Shown here one piece after another: positions 48,975 through 56,230 of a stretch of 56,230 nt of DNA. How positions within the stretch are numbered: the first letter of the stretch is position 1; the number at the start of each line of letters is the position of its first letter. Both the position numbers and the translations under genes were made by a program. The notes under the pieces are model-generated. The model worked only from the letters and a program-made list of their open reading frames with translations, made no database searches and was not told the DNA's origin. This DNA comes from Burkholderiaceae bacterium (GTDB lineage: Bacteria; Pseudomonadota; Gammaproteobacteria; Burkholderiales; Burkholderiaceae_C): assembly GCA_019234815.1 (NCBI GenBank), contig JAFALA010000097.1:1-56230 (forward strand). Direction: 5' to 3'.

Positions 48975-50885
48975 ATGCAAGACTTCATCAAGAACCTGAG
49001 CTTCTCCAGGAAGTTTTTCGTGATCTGGGCCTTGGCGCTGCTGATGCTGCTGGTGCCCACGAGCGTGGTGGTGCTGCGCAACATCGACGCCATCGCGCAG
49101 GCGCGCCATGAGCAGCAGGGCCTGCAGGACGCCGCGCCCATCCTGAAGCTGATCCAGCAGTCCCAGCAGCATCGCGGCTTGGCCGCGCTGGCTCTGGGCG
49201 GCCAGACGCAGATGGCAGCGACGCGTGAGGCCAAGAAAGCCGAGGTGGATGCCGCGCTGGAGGCCGTCTCCAAGCGCCTGACGCTGGCCTCAGATGACAC
49301 GGTGCATCGCATCCAGTCCGCCTGGCAGGGCCTCGCGGGCGAGCTGGCCGGCGGCATGCTCTCGGGGCCGGAGAGCTTTGCGCGCCACACCGCCCTGGTC
49401 GGTCTCGAATTCAACCTGCTGCGCCAGGTGATCAACGCGTCCGGCATCCGGCGCCATCAGGATCCGGCCGGGCATTACCTGGGTAGCAGCGTGCTGCAGT
49501 TCCTGCCCGACCTGACCGAGGAGCTGGGGCAGATGCGGGCCAAGGGCGCCGGCGTGCTGGCCAAGGGCAGCGCTGGCATCGATGACAAGGCCAAGCTCGC
49601 GGTCAACCTGGGCGTGCTGCAAAAAACCTGGGACAACGCGAGCGCGGATCTCGACCTGGCCATGCGCGCCAGCGCGCGGCTCAAGCAGGTCCTGCAGGAT
49701 CCATCGAGCGCGGCGCGCCAGGCCATCGACCAGAGCGTCCGGTCGGTCAACGAAAACATCCTGAAGCCCGAGGCGCTGGTCCTGCCTCCCAAGGATTTCT
49801 TCGAGATGATGACGCGCGTCATCGATGCGCAATTCGACTTGATCCAGGCTTCGTTCAAGGCCCTGGAAGACGAGTTGGATGCGTCGGTCAGGGCACGCCA
49901 GATCGAGCTGGCGTGGATTGCGCTGGGCCTGCTCCTGCTCGGCGCCTTCGCGTCCTGGATCATGGCAGTCATCACGCGCGGGACCACGGCCTCGGTCAAG
50001 CAGGCCTTGCTGTTCGTCGAGAACGTGGCCGCAGGCGACCTGCGTCAGCGTATCGAGACAAGCAGTGCGGACGAGCTGGGCCGCCTGCTGCGGGCCATGG
50101 AGCGCATGTCCATGCGCCTGTCGCAATTGGTCGGCACGGTGCGGGCCGATGCGGGGTCCATCGCCGCCAGCAGCACCCAGATCGCAGACAGCAATGCCGA
50201 CCTGTCGCAGCGCACCGAGGAGCAGGCGGCCAATCTGGAAGAGACCGCATCGACCATGGAGCAGATCTACTCGACCGTGAAGAGCAACGCCGACACGGCC
50301 GGCGAAGTGGCCCGGCTGTCGGCGCAGGCCAACGAAATGGCCACGCGCGGCGGCGAGGTGGTGGGCTCGGTGGTCAGGAACATGGACGAGATCCACGCCA
50401 GCAGCAAGCGGATCTTCGACATCATCGGGGTGATCGACGGCATCGCCTTTCAGACCAACATCCTGGCGCTCAATGCGGCGGTGGAGGCGGCGCGCGCCGG
50501 GGAGCAGGGCCGGGGCTTTGCGGTCGTGGCCAGCGAGGTGCGCAGCCTGGCGCACCGCAGCGCCGAGGCGGCCAAGGAGATCAAGACCTTGATCGCCAGC
50601 AGCTCCAGCACGGTGGAGGCCGGAACCACGCTGGTGCACCAGGCCGGCGCGACGATCCGGGAGGTGGTGGACCAGGTTCACCGGGTGACCGAGCTGGTGG
50701 CGCAGATCAACGAGGTGGCTAAGGAGCAGACTGTGGGGATCGAGCAGGTCAACCTGGCGATCTCCCAGCTGGACGAAGTGACGCAGCGCAACGCCGCCCT
50801 GGTGGAGGAGTCGGTCGCTTCAGCGGACAACATGAAGCGGCAGTCGGACGAATTGGTCGAGGCGGTGCGCGTGTTCCGGTGTTGA
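48975..50885 (+). CDS. Methyl-accepting chemotaxis protein with NIT-like sensor domain
   Basis: 636 residues: TM1 at about 14-34, a large helical periplasmic domain to about 310, TM2 at about 312-335 ([24 protein letters not shown]), HAMP to about 390, then the signalling domain with the hairpin tip [58 protein letters not shown]. The sensor begins [19 protein letters not shown], resembling the conserved (Q/R)-x-x-RG-x-(S/A) start of NIT (nitrate/nitrite sensing) domains. With its place 140 bases after nasA it is probably a nitrate or nitrite chemoreceptor. There is no CheR-binding pentapeptide at the end (VRVFRC). Confidence 0.88.
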   Translation: MQDFIKNLSFSRKFFVIWALALLMLLVPTSVVVLRNIDAIAQARHEQQGLQDAAPILKLIQQSQQHRGLAALALGGQTQMAATREAKKAEVDAALEAVSKRLTLASDDTVHRIQSAWQGLAGELAGGMLSGPESFARHTALVGLEFNLLRQVINASGIRRHQDPAGHYLGSSVLQFLPDLTEELGQMRAKGAGVLAKGSAGIDDKAKLAVNLGVLQKTWDNASADLDLAMRASARLKQVLQDPSSAARQAIDQSVRSVNENILKPEALVLPPKDFFEMMTRVIDAQFDLIQASFKALEDELDASVRARQIELAWIALGLLLLGAFASWIMAVITRGTTASVKQALLFVENVAAGDLRQRIETSSADELGRLLRAMERMSMRLSQLVGTVRADAGSIAASSTQIADSNADLSQRTEEQAANLEETASTMEQIYSTVKSNADTAGEVARLSAQANEMATRGGEVVGSVVRNMDEIHASSKRIFDIIGVIDGIAFQTNILALNAAVEAARAGEQGRGFAVVASEVRSLAHRSAEAAKEIKTLIASSSSTVEAGTTLVHQAGATIREVVDQVHRVTELVAQINEVAKEQTVGIEQVNLAISQLDEVTQRNAALVEESVASADNMKRQSDELVEAVRVFRC

Positions 50886-50900
50886 GCAGGGCTTGTTCAT

Positions 50901-52163
50901 TCATGCGCCGTGTACGGCGCCTTCATGTGCCGACCGCCCTGCGGTGAACCACAGCATCAAGGCAAAGACGGCGCCCAGCAGGCTGGACACGCCGAAGAAC
51001 ATCATCATCGCGTCGTAGCCTGAAGGGTTCTGCGCGCTGGCACCGGCTCGGTCGTTGAGCCAGCCGGCGATCAGGTTGGCGCCGCTGATGCCTGCGTTCT
51101 GCACCACCCACATCAGGCCGATGGCCGTGCCGAAGCGCGCGGGGCCGACCAGCTTGCTGGTCAGCGGCCACATGACGGCGGGCACCAGCGAGAAGCTCAC
51201 GCCGATCAGGGCCGTGGACACCCACAGGCTCATGTCCGTCAGCGCCATCACCGCGAAGGAGACCGGCAGCAGCGCGGCGCCGAAGGCCAGGAAGGGTGCA
51301 TACCGGCCCGTGCGGTCGCACAGCCAGCCGAACGCCGGCGTGGCGAACACGGCGGCCAGGAAGACGTAGCTGTTCATCTCGCCCGAGCCGGCCAGGTCCA
51401 GTCCGTGCACGTGCTGGAAGTACTTGATCGAGAAGGTACTGCGGAAGGCCAGGATGGTCGAGTACCAGAGCACGCACAGGATCAGCAAGTACCAATAGGC
51501 CTCGCCGAAATGCAGCAGATCGCGCAGCACGAAGGGTTGCGCTTGCGGCGCGGCGCTTGATGAGCGCGTGCTGCGGGCGCGGCGGTCAATCCACCAATAC
51601 ACCAGCGATGCTGCGAACGAGGTGGCCGCGATGGCGCAGGCGATCAACAGCGGCGGCTGCCAGCCTTGGCTGTAGGCGGTGGCGAACCAGGTCGGCGACA
51701 TGTCTGCCGAGTACGAACCCAGCCGCCCGATCGACAGGCTCAGGCCCATCGCGAAGGCGATGTTGCCGGCCGCGAAATACTCGGCCAGCGCAGCCAGCGT
51801 GCTGATGTTGAAGGTCTCGGCGCCTATGCCATAGAGCAGTCGTCCGGCGGCCATGCCGGTGAAGTCCGGGCTGAAGGCCGTGAGCGCCGCACCGGCCAGG
51901 CAGATCGCGGCCGTCCACAGGGTCATGCGCGCGGCGCCGAAGCGGTCGACCAGGATGCCGCCGACCAGGATCAGCACGACATTGGGCAGGCTGTAGATGG
52001 CATTGAGCAGGCCCACCTGTGTGTCGCTGAAGCCGCGCTGGCGTTGCAGCAGGTCGGCCACCGGGCCGATGGAGTCGTAGACGTAGAAATTGCCGAACAG
52101 CGCGGCCGCCACGAGCGCACAGACCAGCCAGGCCGTTGCGGGGCTGCTTGATTTTTCATTCAT
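50901..52163 (-). CDS. MFS transporter (MFSD1-like)
   Basis: 420 residues, 12 hydrophobic segments, and the MFS inter-helix motif as VDRFGAARMTLWTAA after TM2 and CDRTGRYAPFLAFGA in the second half. The GRLLYGIGAETFNISTLAALAEYF stretch resembles the MFSD1/lysosomal dipeptide transporter-like clade found in many proteobacteria. The substrate is unknown. It converges on the chemoreceptor with a 15-base gap. Confidence 0.85.
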   Translation of the reverse strand: MNEKSSSPATAWLVCALVAAALFGNFYVYDSIGPVADLLQRQRGFSDTQVGLLNAIYSLPNVVLILVGGILVDRFGAARMTLWTAAICLAGAALTAFSPDFTGMAAGRLLYGIGAETFNISTLAALAEYFAAGNIAFAMGLSLSIGRLGSYSADMSPTWFATAYSQGWQPPLLIACAIAATSFAASLVYWWIDRRARSTRSSSAAPQAQPFVLRDLLHFGEAYWYLLILCVLWYSTILAFRSTFSIKYFQHVHGLDLAGSGEMNSYVFLAAVFATPAFGWLCDRTGRYAPFLAFGAALLPVSFAVMALTDMSLWVSTALIGVSFSLVPAVMWPLTSKLVGPARFGTAIGLMWVVQNAGISGANLIAGWLNDRAGASAQNPSGYDAMMMFFGVSSLLGAVFALMLWFTAGRSAHEGAVHGA

Positions 52164-52328
52164 GAAAAAAACCTTGAACCTGAATCGAAGTGGCGGCGCA
52201 TTCTCTGCGCGCCTGAGGCTTCAAGTATCGGTGTCTTCCCTAGCGCACCGGCCCTTGAGCGAACAGGGGCAGGCGTGTGCATCAGAATAGGCCGCGTTCA
52301 AGGTTCAAGGAAGTTCAGGCAAGGAAAT

Positions 52329-53135
52329 ATGAATCAACAACTGATGCGCTGTGCAGGATTGCTCGTCATGGCGCTTGGCGCGGGATGCGGCGGAGGTGGC
52401 GCCTCGTCGAGCGCACCCGGCCCGACCGGCGGGCCGCCGCCGACGCCGGGGTCCGTGACGTCGGCGCCCGGCGCGGGCACCATCACATTTTCAGGCTACA
52501 CCTGGACCGTGCGCAACAGCGTGGGCAATCCGGGCCCCAACACCTTCAGTCCGCAAAACGTCTGGGTCGACGGCCAGGGTTTCCTGCACCTGAAGATCTC
52601 GCATGCGGGCGGGCAATGGTCGACGGCCGAGATCTTCACCACGCAGTCCCTGGGATTCGGGACCTACCAGTTCCAGATCCAGGGGCATCCGGAAGCGTTC
52701 GACGACAACGTGGTGCTGGGCCTGTTCCCCTACACCACACCCGCCATCGGGCCCGATGGCACCAATGAGATCGACATCGAGTTCGCTACCTGGGGCGGCG
52801 CGCAGACGCAGCATGGCAACTGGACGGTCTGGCCGGCCCAGGCAGGACCAGCACAGAACACCCACGCATTCGATATGACGCCCAACTCTGGGCTTTCCAC
52901 GCACCGCTTCGTCTGGACCGCGACGTCGGTGAATTTCCAGGCGCTGGCTGGCCTGACCGATGGGAGCGTCGGCCAGTATGCGCAGTGGACCTTCGCCCCC
53001 GCCAACCCGTCAACGCTGATTCCCCAGAACGCACTGCCCTTGCACATCAACTTCTGGCTCTTTGGCGGGAATGCACCCAAGAACGGCGCAGAGGTGGAAA
53101 TCGTCGTGACCTCGTTCAAGTTCACGCCGGCGTGA
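52329..53135 (+). CDS. GH16-type glycoside hydrolase family lipoprotein
   Basis: 268 residues from the ATG at 52329 (AAGGAA upstream). Lipid attachment at C20 is likely (LVMALGAGC), then a Gly/Pro/Ser linker and a beta-jelly-roll. The GH16 catalytic signature is present as NEIDIEFATWG, with nucleophile E147 and acid/base E151 around D149. GYTWTVRNSVGNPGPNTFSPQNVWVDGQGFLHLKI at the start of the domain matches the laminarinase/licheninase-like family. It probably trims beta-glucan, agar-type or self-made polysaccharide outside the cell. It is not operonic with its neighbours. Confidence 0.88.
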   Translation: MNQQLMRCAGLLVMALGAGCGGGGASSSAPGPTGGPPPTPGSVTSAPGAGTITFSGYTWTVRNSVGNPGPNTFSPQNVWVDGQGFLHLKISHAGGQWSTAEIFTTQSLGFGTYQFQIQGHPEAFDDNVVLGLFPYTTPAIGPDGTNEIDIEFATWGGAQTQHGNWTVWPAQAGPAQNTHAFDMTPNSGLSTHRFVWTATSVNFQALAGLTDGSVGQYAQWTFAPANPSTLIPQNALPLHINFWLFGGNAPKNGAEVEIVVTSFKFTPA

Positions 53136-53207
53136 TCGGGGCGCTTCGTTTGACCTGAAGCAAGGCAAGACCTGAAATCTGGAACGGATTTGGCATCCCC
53201 GTTCGTT

Positions 53208-53230
53208 AAGGTGTATATTTTATACATCTT
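53208..53230. promoter_or_regulatory. NsrR-type operator upstream of ytfE
   Basis: The arms AAGGTGTATA (53208-53217) and TATACATCTT (53221-53230) are complementary except at one position, around TTT. The form AAGATGYAT-N5-ATRCATCTT is that of the nitric-oxide-sensing repressor NsrR, and it overlaps the expected core promoter 14-36 bases before the ATG. Confidence 0.8.
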
Positions 53231-53243
53231 AACGGAGCACACG

Positions 53244-53975
53244 ATGAACACTGCTGTTGAACTTGACAGGCCTGTGCAGGCCGCCGCCCTTGCCGACCAA
53301 TCGCTGGGCCAGATTGCCGTGGGCCTGCCTGGCGCGACGGCCATCTTCAGGCGCCTCAAGCTGGACTTCTGCTGTGGCGGCCAGATCAGCCTGCGCCAGG
53401 CCGCGCAGGACAAGCACCTCGACCTGAACGCGGTGCTGCAGGAACTCGCCAGGCTCGACCGTCCAGACGAGGCGCCGCCTGTCGAGCAGCCGGCCAAGCT
53501 GATCGCGCACATCCTGGAGCGCTACCACGCCGTGCATCGCCTGCAACTGCCCGAGCTCGAGCGCATGGCGCGCCGCGTCGAGGCCGTGCATCGCGATCAT
53601 CCGGACGTGCCGGCCGGCCTGGCCGAGCACCTGGCGGAGATGGAGCAGGAGTTGCTGGACCACATGCAGAAGGAAGAGACCGTGCTCTTCCCTCTGCTGG
53701 AGCGTGGCGGCCAGTCCTGGGTGAACCAGCCGATCGCGATGATGCGCCAGGAACACACCGTGCACGGCGCAGCACTCGAAGAGATGGTGGCCCTGGCGCA
53801 CGAGATGACGCCGCCGCCCGGCGCCTGCAATACCTGGCGCGCGCTCTATTCGGGCCTGCAGCAGTTCCATGACGACCTGATCAGCCACATCCACCTGGAA
53901 AACAATCTGCTGTTTCCACAGTTCGATTCAGCCGTCAAAGCCACGTGCGAAAGCCACGCTTGCGGCTGCGCCTGA
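53244..53975 (+). CDS. ytfE: Iron-sulfur cluster repair di-iron protein (RIC / YtfE / ScdA)
   Basis: 243 residues. The N-terminal ScdA_N domain has the DFCCGG motif (LKLDFCCGGQISLRQAA), followed by a hemerythrin-like four-helix bundle with spaced His/Glu ligands (ILERYHAVHRLQL, DHMQKEETVLFP, RQEHTVHGAALEEM, SHIHLENNLLFPQF). It repairs Fe-S clusters damaged by nitric oxide or oxidants. The NsrR-type operator directly upstream fits its known control by NO. A Cys-rich end (CESHACGCA) is extra. Confidence 0.93.
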   Translation: MNTAVELDRPVQAAALADQSLGQIAVGLPGATAIFRRLKLDFCCGGQISLRQAAQDKHLDLNAVLQELARLDRPDEAPPVEQPAKLIAHILERYHAVHRLQLPELERMARRVEAVHRDHPDVPAGLAEHLAEMEQELLDHMQKEETVLFPLLERGGQSWVNQPIAMMRQEHTVHGAALEEMVALAHEMTPPPGACNTWRALYSGLQQFHDDLISHIHLENNLLFPQFDSAVKATCESHACGCA

Positions 53976-53996
53976 ATGACCTGATCGAGGCATGAG

Positions 53997-54551
53997 GTGC
54001 GAGTTCAACTGAAAGAACCGTCCGCCGAGCGGAAGGCGCTTGACGCAGCCCAGGGCTTCGACGAGCCCTTCGGCATGCTCAGCGCCTGCCATGAGAAGGT
54101 CGAGCGCATGCTCGACCTGCTGGAGAAGCTGGCGTCGCACCTCCAGGCGAAGGGCGTTGACGACGCGGGGCAGCAGGCCGCACGCGACGTGATGCGCTAT
54201 TTCGACATCGCCGCCCCCCTCCATCATGAAGACGAGGAACTGCACGTGTTGCCGCTGCTGCTGCAGAGCGGCGATGCGGCGCTGACGGCCCTGGCGCAGC
54301 GTTTGCATGGCGAGCACCTCGCGATGACGCAGGCCTGGGAGAAATTGAGGGCCGACCTGGCCTTGCTGCTGGACGGCACGGTGCCGCAGACTTCGCGGTG
54401 GCCCGAGTTCGCCGCGCTCTACCAAGGCCATCTGCAGGCCGAAGAAGCGCTGGCCTATCCGGCCGCCCAGCAAGCCATGCTTGCGCCGGCACGCGACACC
54501 ATGCGCATCGACATGATGGTGCGCCGCGGCCATCCACGGCCGGGCGCCTGA
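53997..54551 (+). CDS. Hemerythrin-like di-iron protein
   Basis: 184 residues from a GTG at 53997 with GAGG upstream, 21 bases after ytfE. It is a hemerythrin HHE-type bundle with LSACHEKVERMLD, AAPLHHEDEELHVLP, RLHGEHLAMTQAW and LYQGHLQAEEALAYP. Such proteins bind O2 or NO through a di-iron site. Cotranscription with ytfE puts it under NsrR and suggests a part in nitric oxide handling. Confidence 0.87.
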   Translation: MRVQLKEPSAERKALDAAQGFDEPFGMLSACHEKVERMLDLLEKLASHLQAKGVDDAGQQAARDVMRYFDIAAPLHHEDEELHVLPLLLQSGDAALTALAQRLHGEHLAMTQAWEKLRADLALLLDGTVPQTSRWPEFAALYQGHLQAEEALAYPAAQQAMLAPARDTMRIDMMVRRGHPRPGA

Positions 54552-54552
54552 C

Positions 54553-55329
54553 CTACTGCATCAAGTCCGTCTCGGGCGCCTCCAGGTCGGCACCTTCGAC
54601 TGGCCAGCGCCGCGCCAATAGCTGCACCTGCTGCCGGACGGCGGTGATCCACGCCTGCTGTTGCAGGTGCTGGCGTACGGCCTCCTGCACCTGTTCGAAC
54701 GTGACGCTCTGTCCCGGCTCGCGGGCCAGCACCTCGATCACATGAAAACCGAAGCGCGAATGCACCAGGCGCGGCAGCACGCCGACGTGCGCCTGGTCCT
54801 CGCTCTGCCCCAGCAGCTCGCGCGCCAGTTCGGGCACGCAATCATTGGAGCCCAGCCAGCCCAGGTCGCCGCCTTGTGCGCCGCTGGGGCAATTCGACAA
54901 CTCGTGCGCCCGCCCGGCAAACAGCGTTGGATTGGCGCGCACCTCAATCAGCACCTGCTCAGCGCGTTCGCGCAGGGCCTTGACGGGCGTGCCCGCCGTC
55001 ACGCCGAACAGGATATGGCGAATGTGCACCTGCTCGCCAAGGGCGTAGCGAGAGGCATGCGCCGCGAAATGGCGGCGGCAGGCTGACTCGTCGGGTTCGG
55101 GCAGCGCGATGTGCCGGTCCAGCCAGCGGTCGACCGCATCGGCGGCGGCCACGCTGGGCACGCCGTCTTCAGCGGCAGCGTCGTCGGCACTCAGAAGACC
55201 CTCGTCCTGCGCCGCCAGGCGCAGCAGCTCGAAGCTGGCGCGCTGCAGGCAGACGCTGGCGCTCAGCAGGCTGCGGTCTTCCGTCAGCACGGTGGGGCCG
55301 ACGCGCAGGGTTTTCGATTCGGTGCTCAT
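54553..55329 (-). CDS. Parvulin-type peptidyl-prolyl isomerase at the end of the nar operon
   Basis: 258 residues from the ATG at 55329. The C-terminal two-thirds are a PpiC/rotamase domain: QVHIRHILFGVTAGTPVKALRERAEQVLIEVRANPTLFAGRAHELSNCPSGAQGGDLGWLG and RLVHSRFGFHVIEVLARE. The N-terminal part is NifM/SurA-like helical. There is no signal peptide. It follows narI by seven bases. Linkage of such a gene to narGHJI recurs in Burkholderiales and suggests help in folding or maturing the nitrate reductase, which is inferred and not shown. Confidence 0.88.
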   Translation of the reverse strand: MSTESKTLRVGPTVLTEDRSLLSASVCLQRASFELLRLAAQDEGLLSADDAAAEDGVPSVAAADAVDRWLDRHIALPEPDESACRRHFAAHASRYALGEQVHIRHILFGVTAGTPVKALRERAEQVLIEVRANPTLFAGRAHELSNCPSGAQGGDLGWLGSNDCVPELARELLGQSEDQAHVGVLPRLVHSRFGFHVIEVLAREPGQSVTFEQVQEAVRQHLQQQAWITAVRQQVQLLARRWPVEGADLEAPETDLMQ

Positions 55330-55336
55330 GCGGTCC

Positions 55337-56032
55337 TCACAGTCCCATCTTGCGGCTGCGCACGATCTGCCAGGGCCGCGCCACGTAGGTGGCGGCCGCA
55401 AAGCCGCTCCACACGTGCACGAGGCGCGTGAAGGGGAAGATCGCGAACAGGCTCATGCCCATGAACATGTGCAGCTTGAACACCGGCGAGACGTTGGCGA
55501 TCAGGCTCGCCGCATCGCCCTGGAAGGTGACGATATGGCGCGCCCAGGCCATCAGCGTCAGCATGGTGGCGCCGTCGCTGTGCTCCAGCGACAGCGGCAC
55601 GGTGGACAGGCCCAGCAGCAGTGTGGCCAGCAGCCAGAACAGCACCAGGAAATCGCGGCGGCGCGAGGTGGCGCGCACGCGCGGCACACTGAGCCGGCGC
55701 TGGATCAGCAGCACCAGTCCGAACAGGCCGAAGGTACCCAGCGTGCCGCCGGCGATGACGGCGAGCAATTGCTTTTGCGGTGCCGTCACGCCCAGCGCGT
55801 GGAAGACCTCGGGCGGCGTCAGCATGCCGACGAAGTGGCCGAAGAAGAGGCCGATCACGCCGACGTGGAACAAGTCGGAGCCCCAGCGCAGCGTGCCGGT
55901 GGCCAGCATCTGGCTCGATTCGCTGCGCCAGCTGTACTGCTCGCGGTCGAAGCGCAGCAGGCTGCCGAGCAGGAAGATCACGCCGCACAGATACGGATAG
56001 ATGCCGAAGATGAATTGATGCGTCATGCTCAT
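55337..56032 (-). CDS. narI: Respiratory nitrate reductase gamma subunit (cytochrome b)
   Basis: 231 residues, five membrane helices. It anchors NarGH, oxidises quinol and carries two b hemes. The ligands are expected in the HVGVIGLFFGHFVGM helix and the FKLHMFMGMSLFAIFPFTRLVHVWS helix. The ATG overlaps the narJ stop (ATGA), with GAGGAG seven bases upstream. It belongs to a narGHJI operon whose front part lies to the right, outside the window. Confidence 0.95.
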   Translation of the reverse strand: MSMTHQFIFGIYPYLCGVIFLLGSLLRFDREQYSWRSESSQMLATGTLRWGSDLFHVGVIGLFFGHFVGMLTPPEVFHALGVTAPQKQLLAVIAGGTLGTFGLFGLVLLIQRRLSVPRVRATSRRRDFLVLFWLLATLLLGLSTVPLSLEHSDGATMLTLMAWARHIVTFQGDAASLIANVSPVFKLHMFMGMSLFAIFPFTRLVHVWSGFAAATYVARPWQIVRSRKMGL

Positions 56033-56230
56033 GATGCGGCTCCTCGCGAAACGGAGGTTCTTGATGGGGGCACGAAATGCAAGGGCTGGGGCTGGCCCGG
56101 GCGCTGCTGGCCGGCGCTGCTGCAACCAGCGAAGGCCTCGGGCTCGGCCCAGCTGGCGTCCAGCGATTCGGCTTCGGGCTCAGTGGGCTTGGTGACGGTC
56201 GCAATAGCCTGGTCGCTCAACTCCAGAACC
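56029..56230 (-). CDS. narJ: Respiratory nitrate reductase chaperone NarJ, C-terminal part
   Basis: The last 66 codons only; the frame is open to the window edge. The tail reads LDASWAEPEAFAGCSSAGQQRPGQPQPLHFVPP, the typical end of NarJ (AWAEPxxF...GC...QPQPL), the cytoplasmic chaperone that guides molybdenum cofactor and Fe-S insertion into NarG. It overlaps narI by four bases. Confidence 0.88.
   Translation of the reverse strand, partial: VLELSDQAIATVTKPTEPEAESLDASWAEPEAFAGCSSAGQQRPGQPQPLHFVPPSRTSVSRGAAS

Overview
The window is GC-rich, densely coded DNA from a betaproteobacterium, most likely a member of the Burkholderiales. The signs are VPEP/TPEP-type PEP-CTERM proteins with sigma-54 promoters, an nirBD-nasA assimilation operon, a narJI-ppiC tail, alternate beta-oxidation genes, an NsrR-type operator and a Lrp-dadAX locus. 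I saw no rRNA, tRNA, CRISPR, transposase or phage gene. Genus-level placement cannot be made from this sequence alone.

Layout. 1-59: the start of a gene leaving the window, possibly an alternate F1-ATPase beta subunit. 177-8471: accessory genes, namely a TonB receptor with a TetR regulator, a solute-binding protein, a histidine-tailed exported protein, a LysE exporter, a PaaX-like regulator divergent from a three-histidine-box desaturase, and a small helical protein. 8456-13431: D-alanine catabolism (alr/dadX, dadA, divergent Lrp), a lone cyclic-nucleotide-binding domain, a glycine-zipper membrane protein and an orphan cheD. 13478-20272: an NCS1 permease behind a HutC-like site, then a three-gene beta-oxidation operon (acyl-CoA dehydrogenase, thiolase, FadJ-type enzyme) facing a TetR regulator across a long dyad operator. 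20262-27933: a probable sulfur-stress region (ArsR, RND pair, DUF2892, OsmC, then a LysR-YeiH divergent pair). 27930-32480: a GNAT and a tight four-gene export operon (cytochrome c, FAD-linked lactone-oxidase-type lipoprotein, Tat-exported fold-III PLP enzyme, solute-binding protein). 32481-36210: a 26-residue membrane peptide gene and an aidB-type/RidA/AMACR operon.

36346-40184 is the most distinctive region. Four PEP-CTERM genes each carry a well-formed -24/-12 sigma-54 promoter, and each has the same 17-bp element, of form TGTCG-N7-TTACR, 45-64 bp upstream of it. This points to one sigma-54 activator controlling all four. Old gene fragments lie between two of them.

40206-56230 is a nitrogen-oxide region. 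It holds a fused ANTAR/PilJ-type nitrate regulator and a divergent sigma-54 promoter whose leader contains an ANTAR-type hexaloop hairpin. These are followed by narK-nirB-nirD-nasA, a NIT-like chemoreceptor, an MFS transporter, a GH16 lipoprotein, an NsrR-type operator ahead of a Ric/YtfE di-iron repair protein and a hemerythrin, and the 3' end of a respiratory nar operon (narJ', narI, ppiC). Together these would sense, swim towards, import, assimilate and respire nitrate, and repair damage from the nitric oxide produced.
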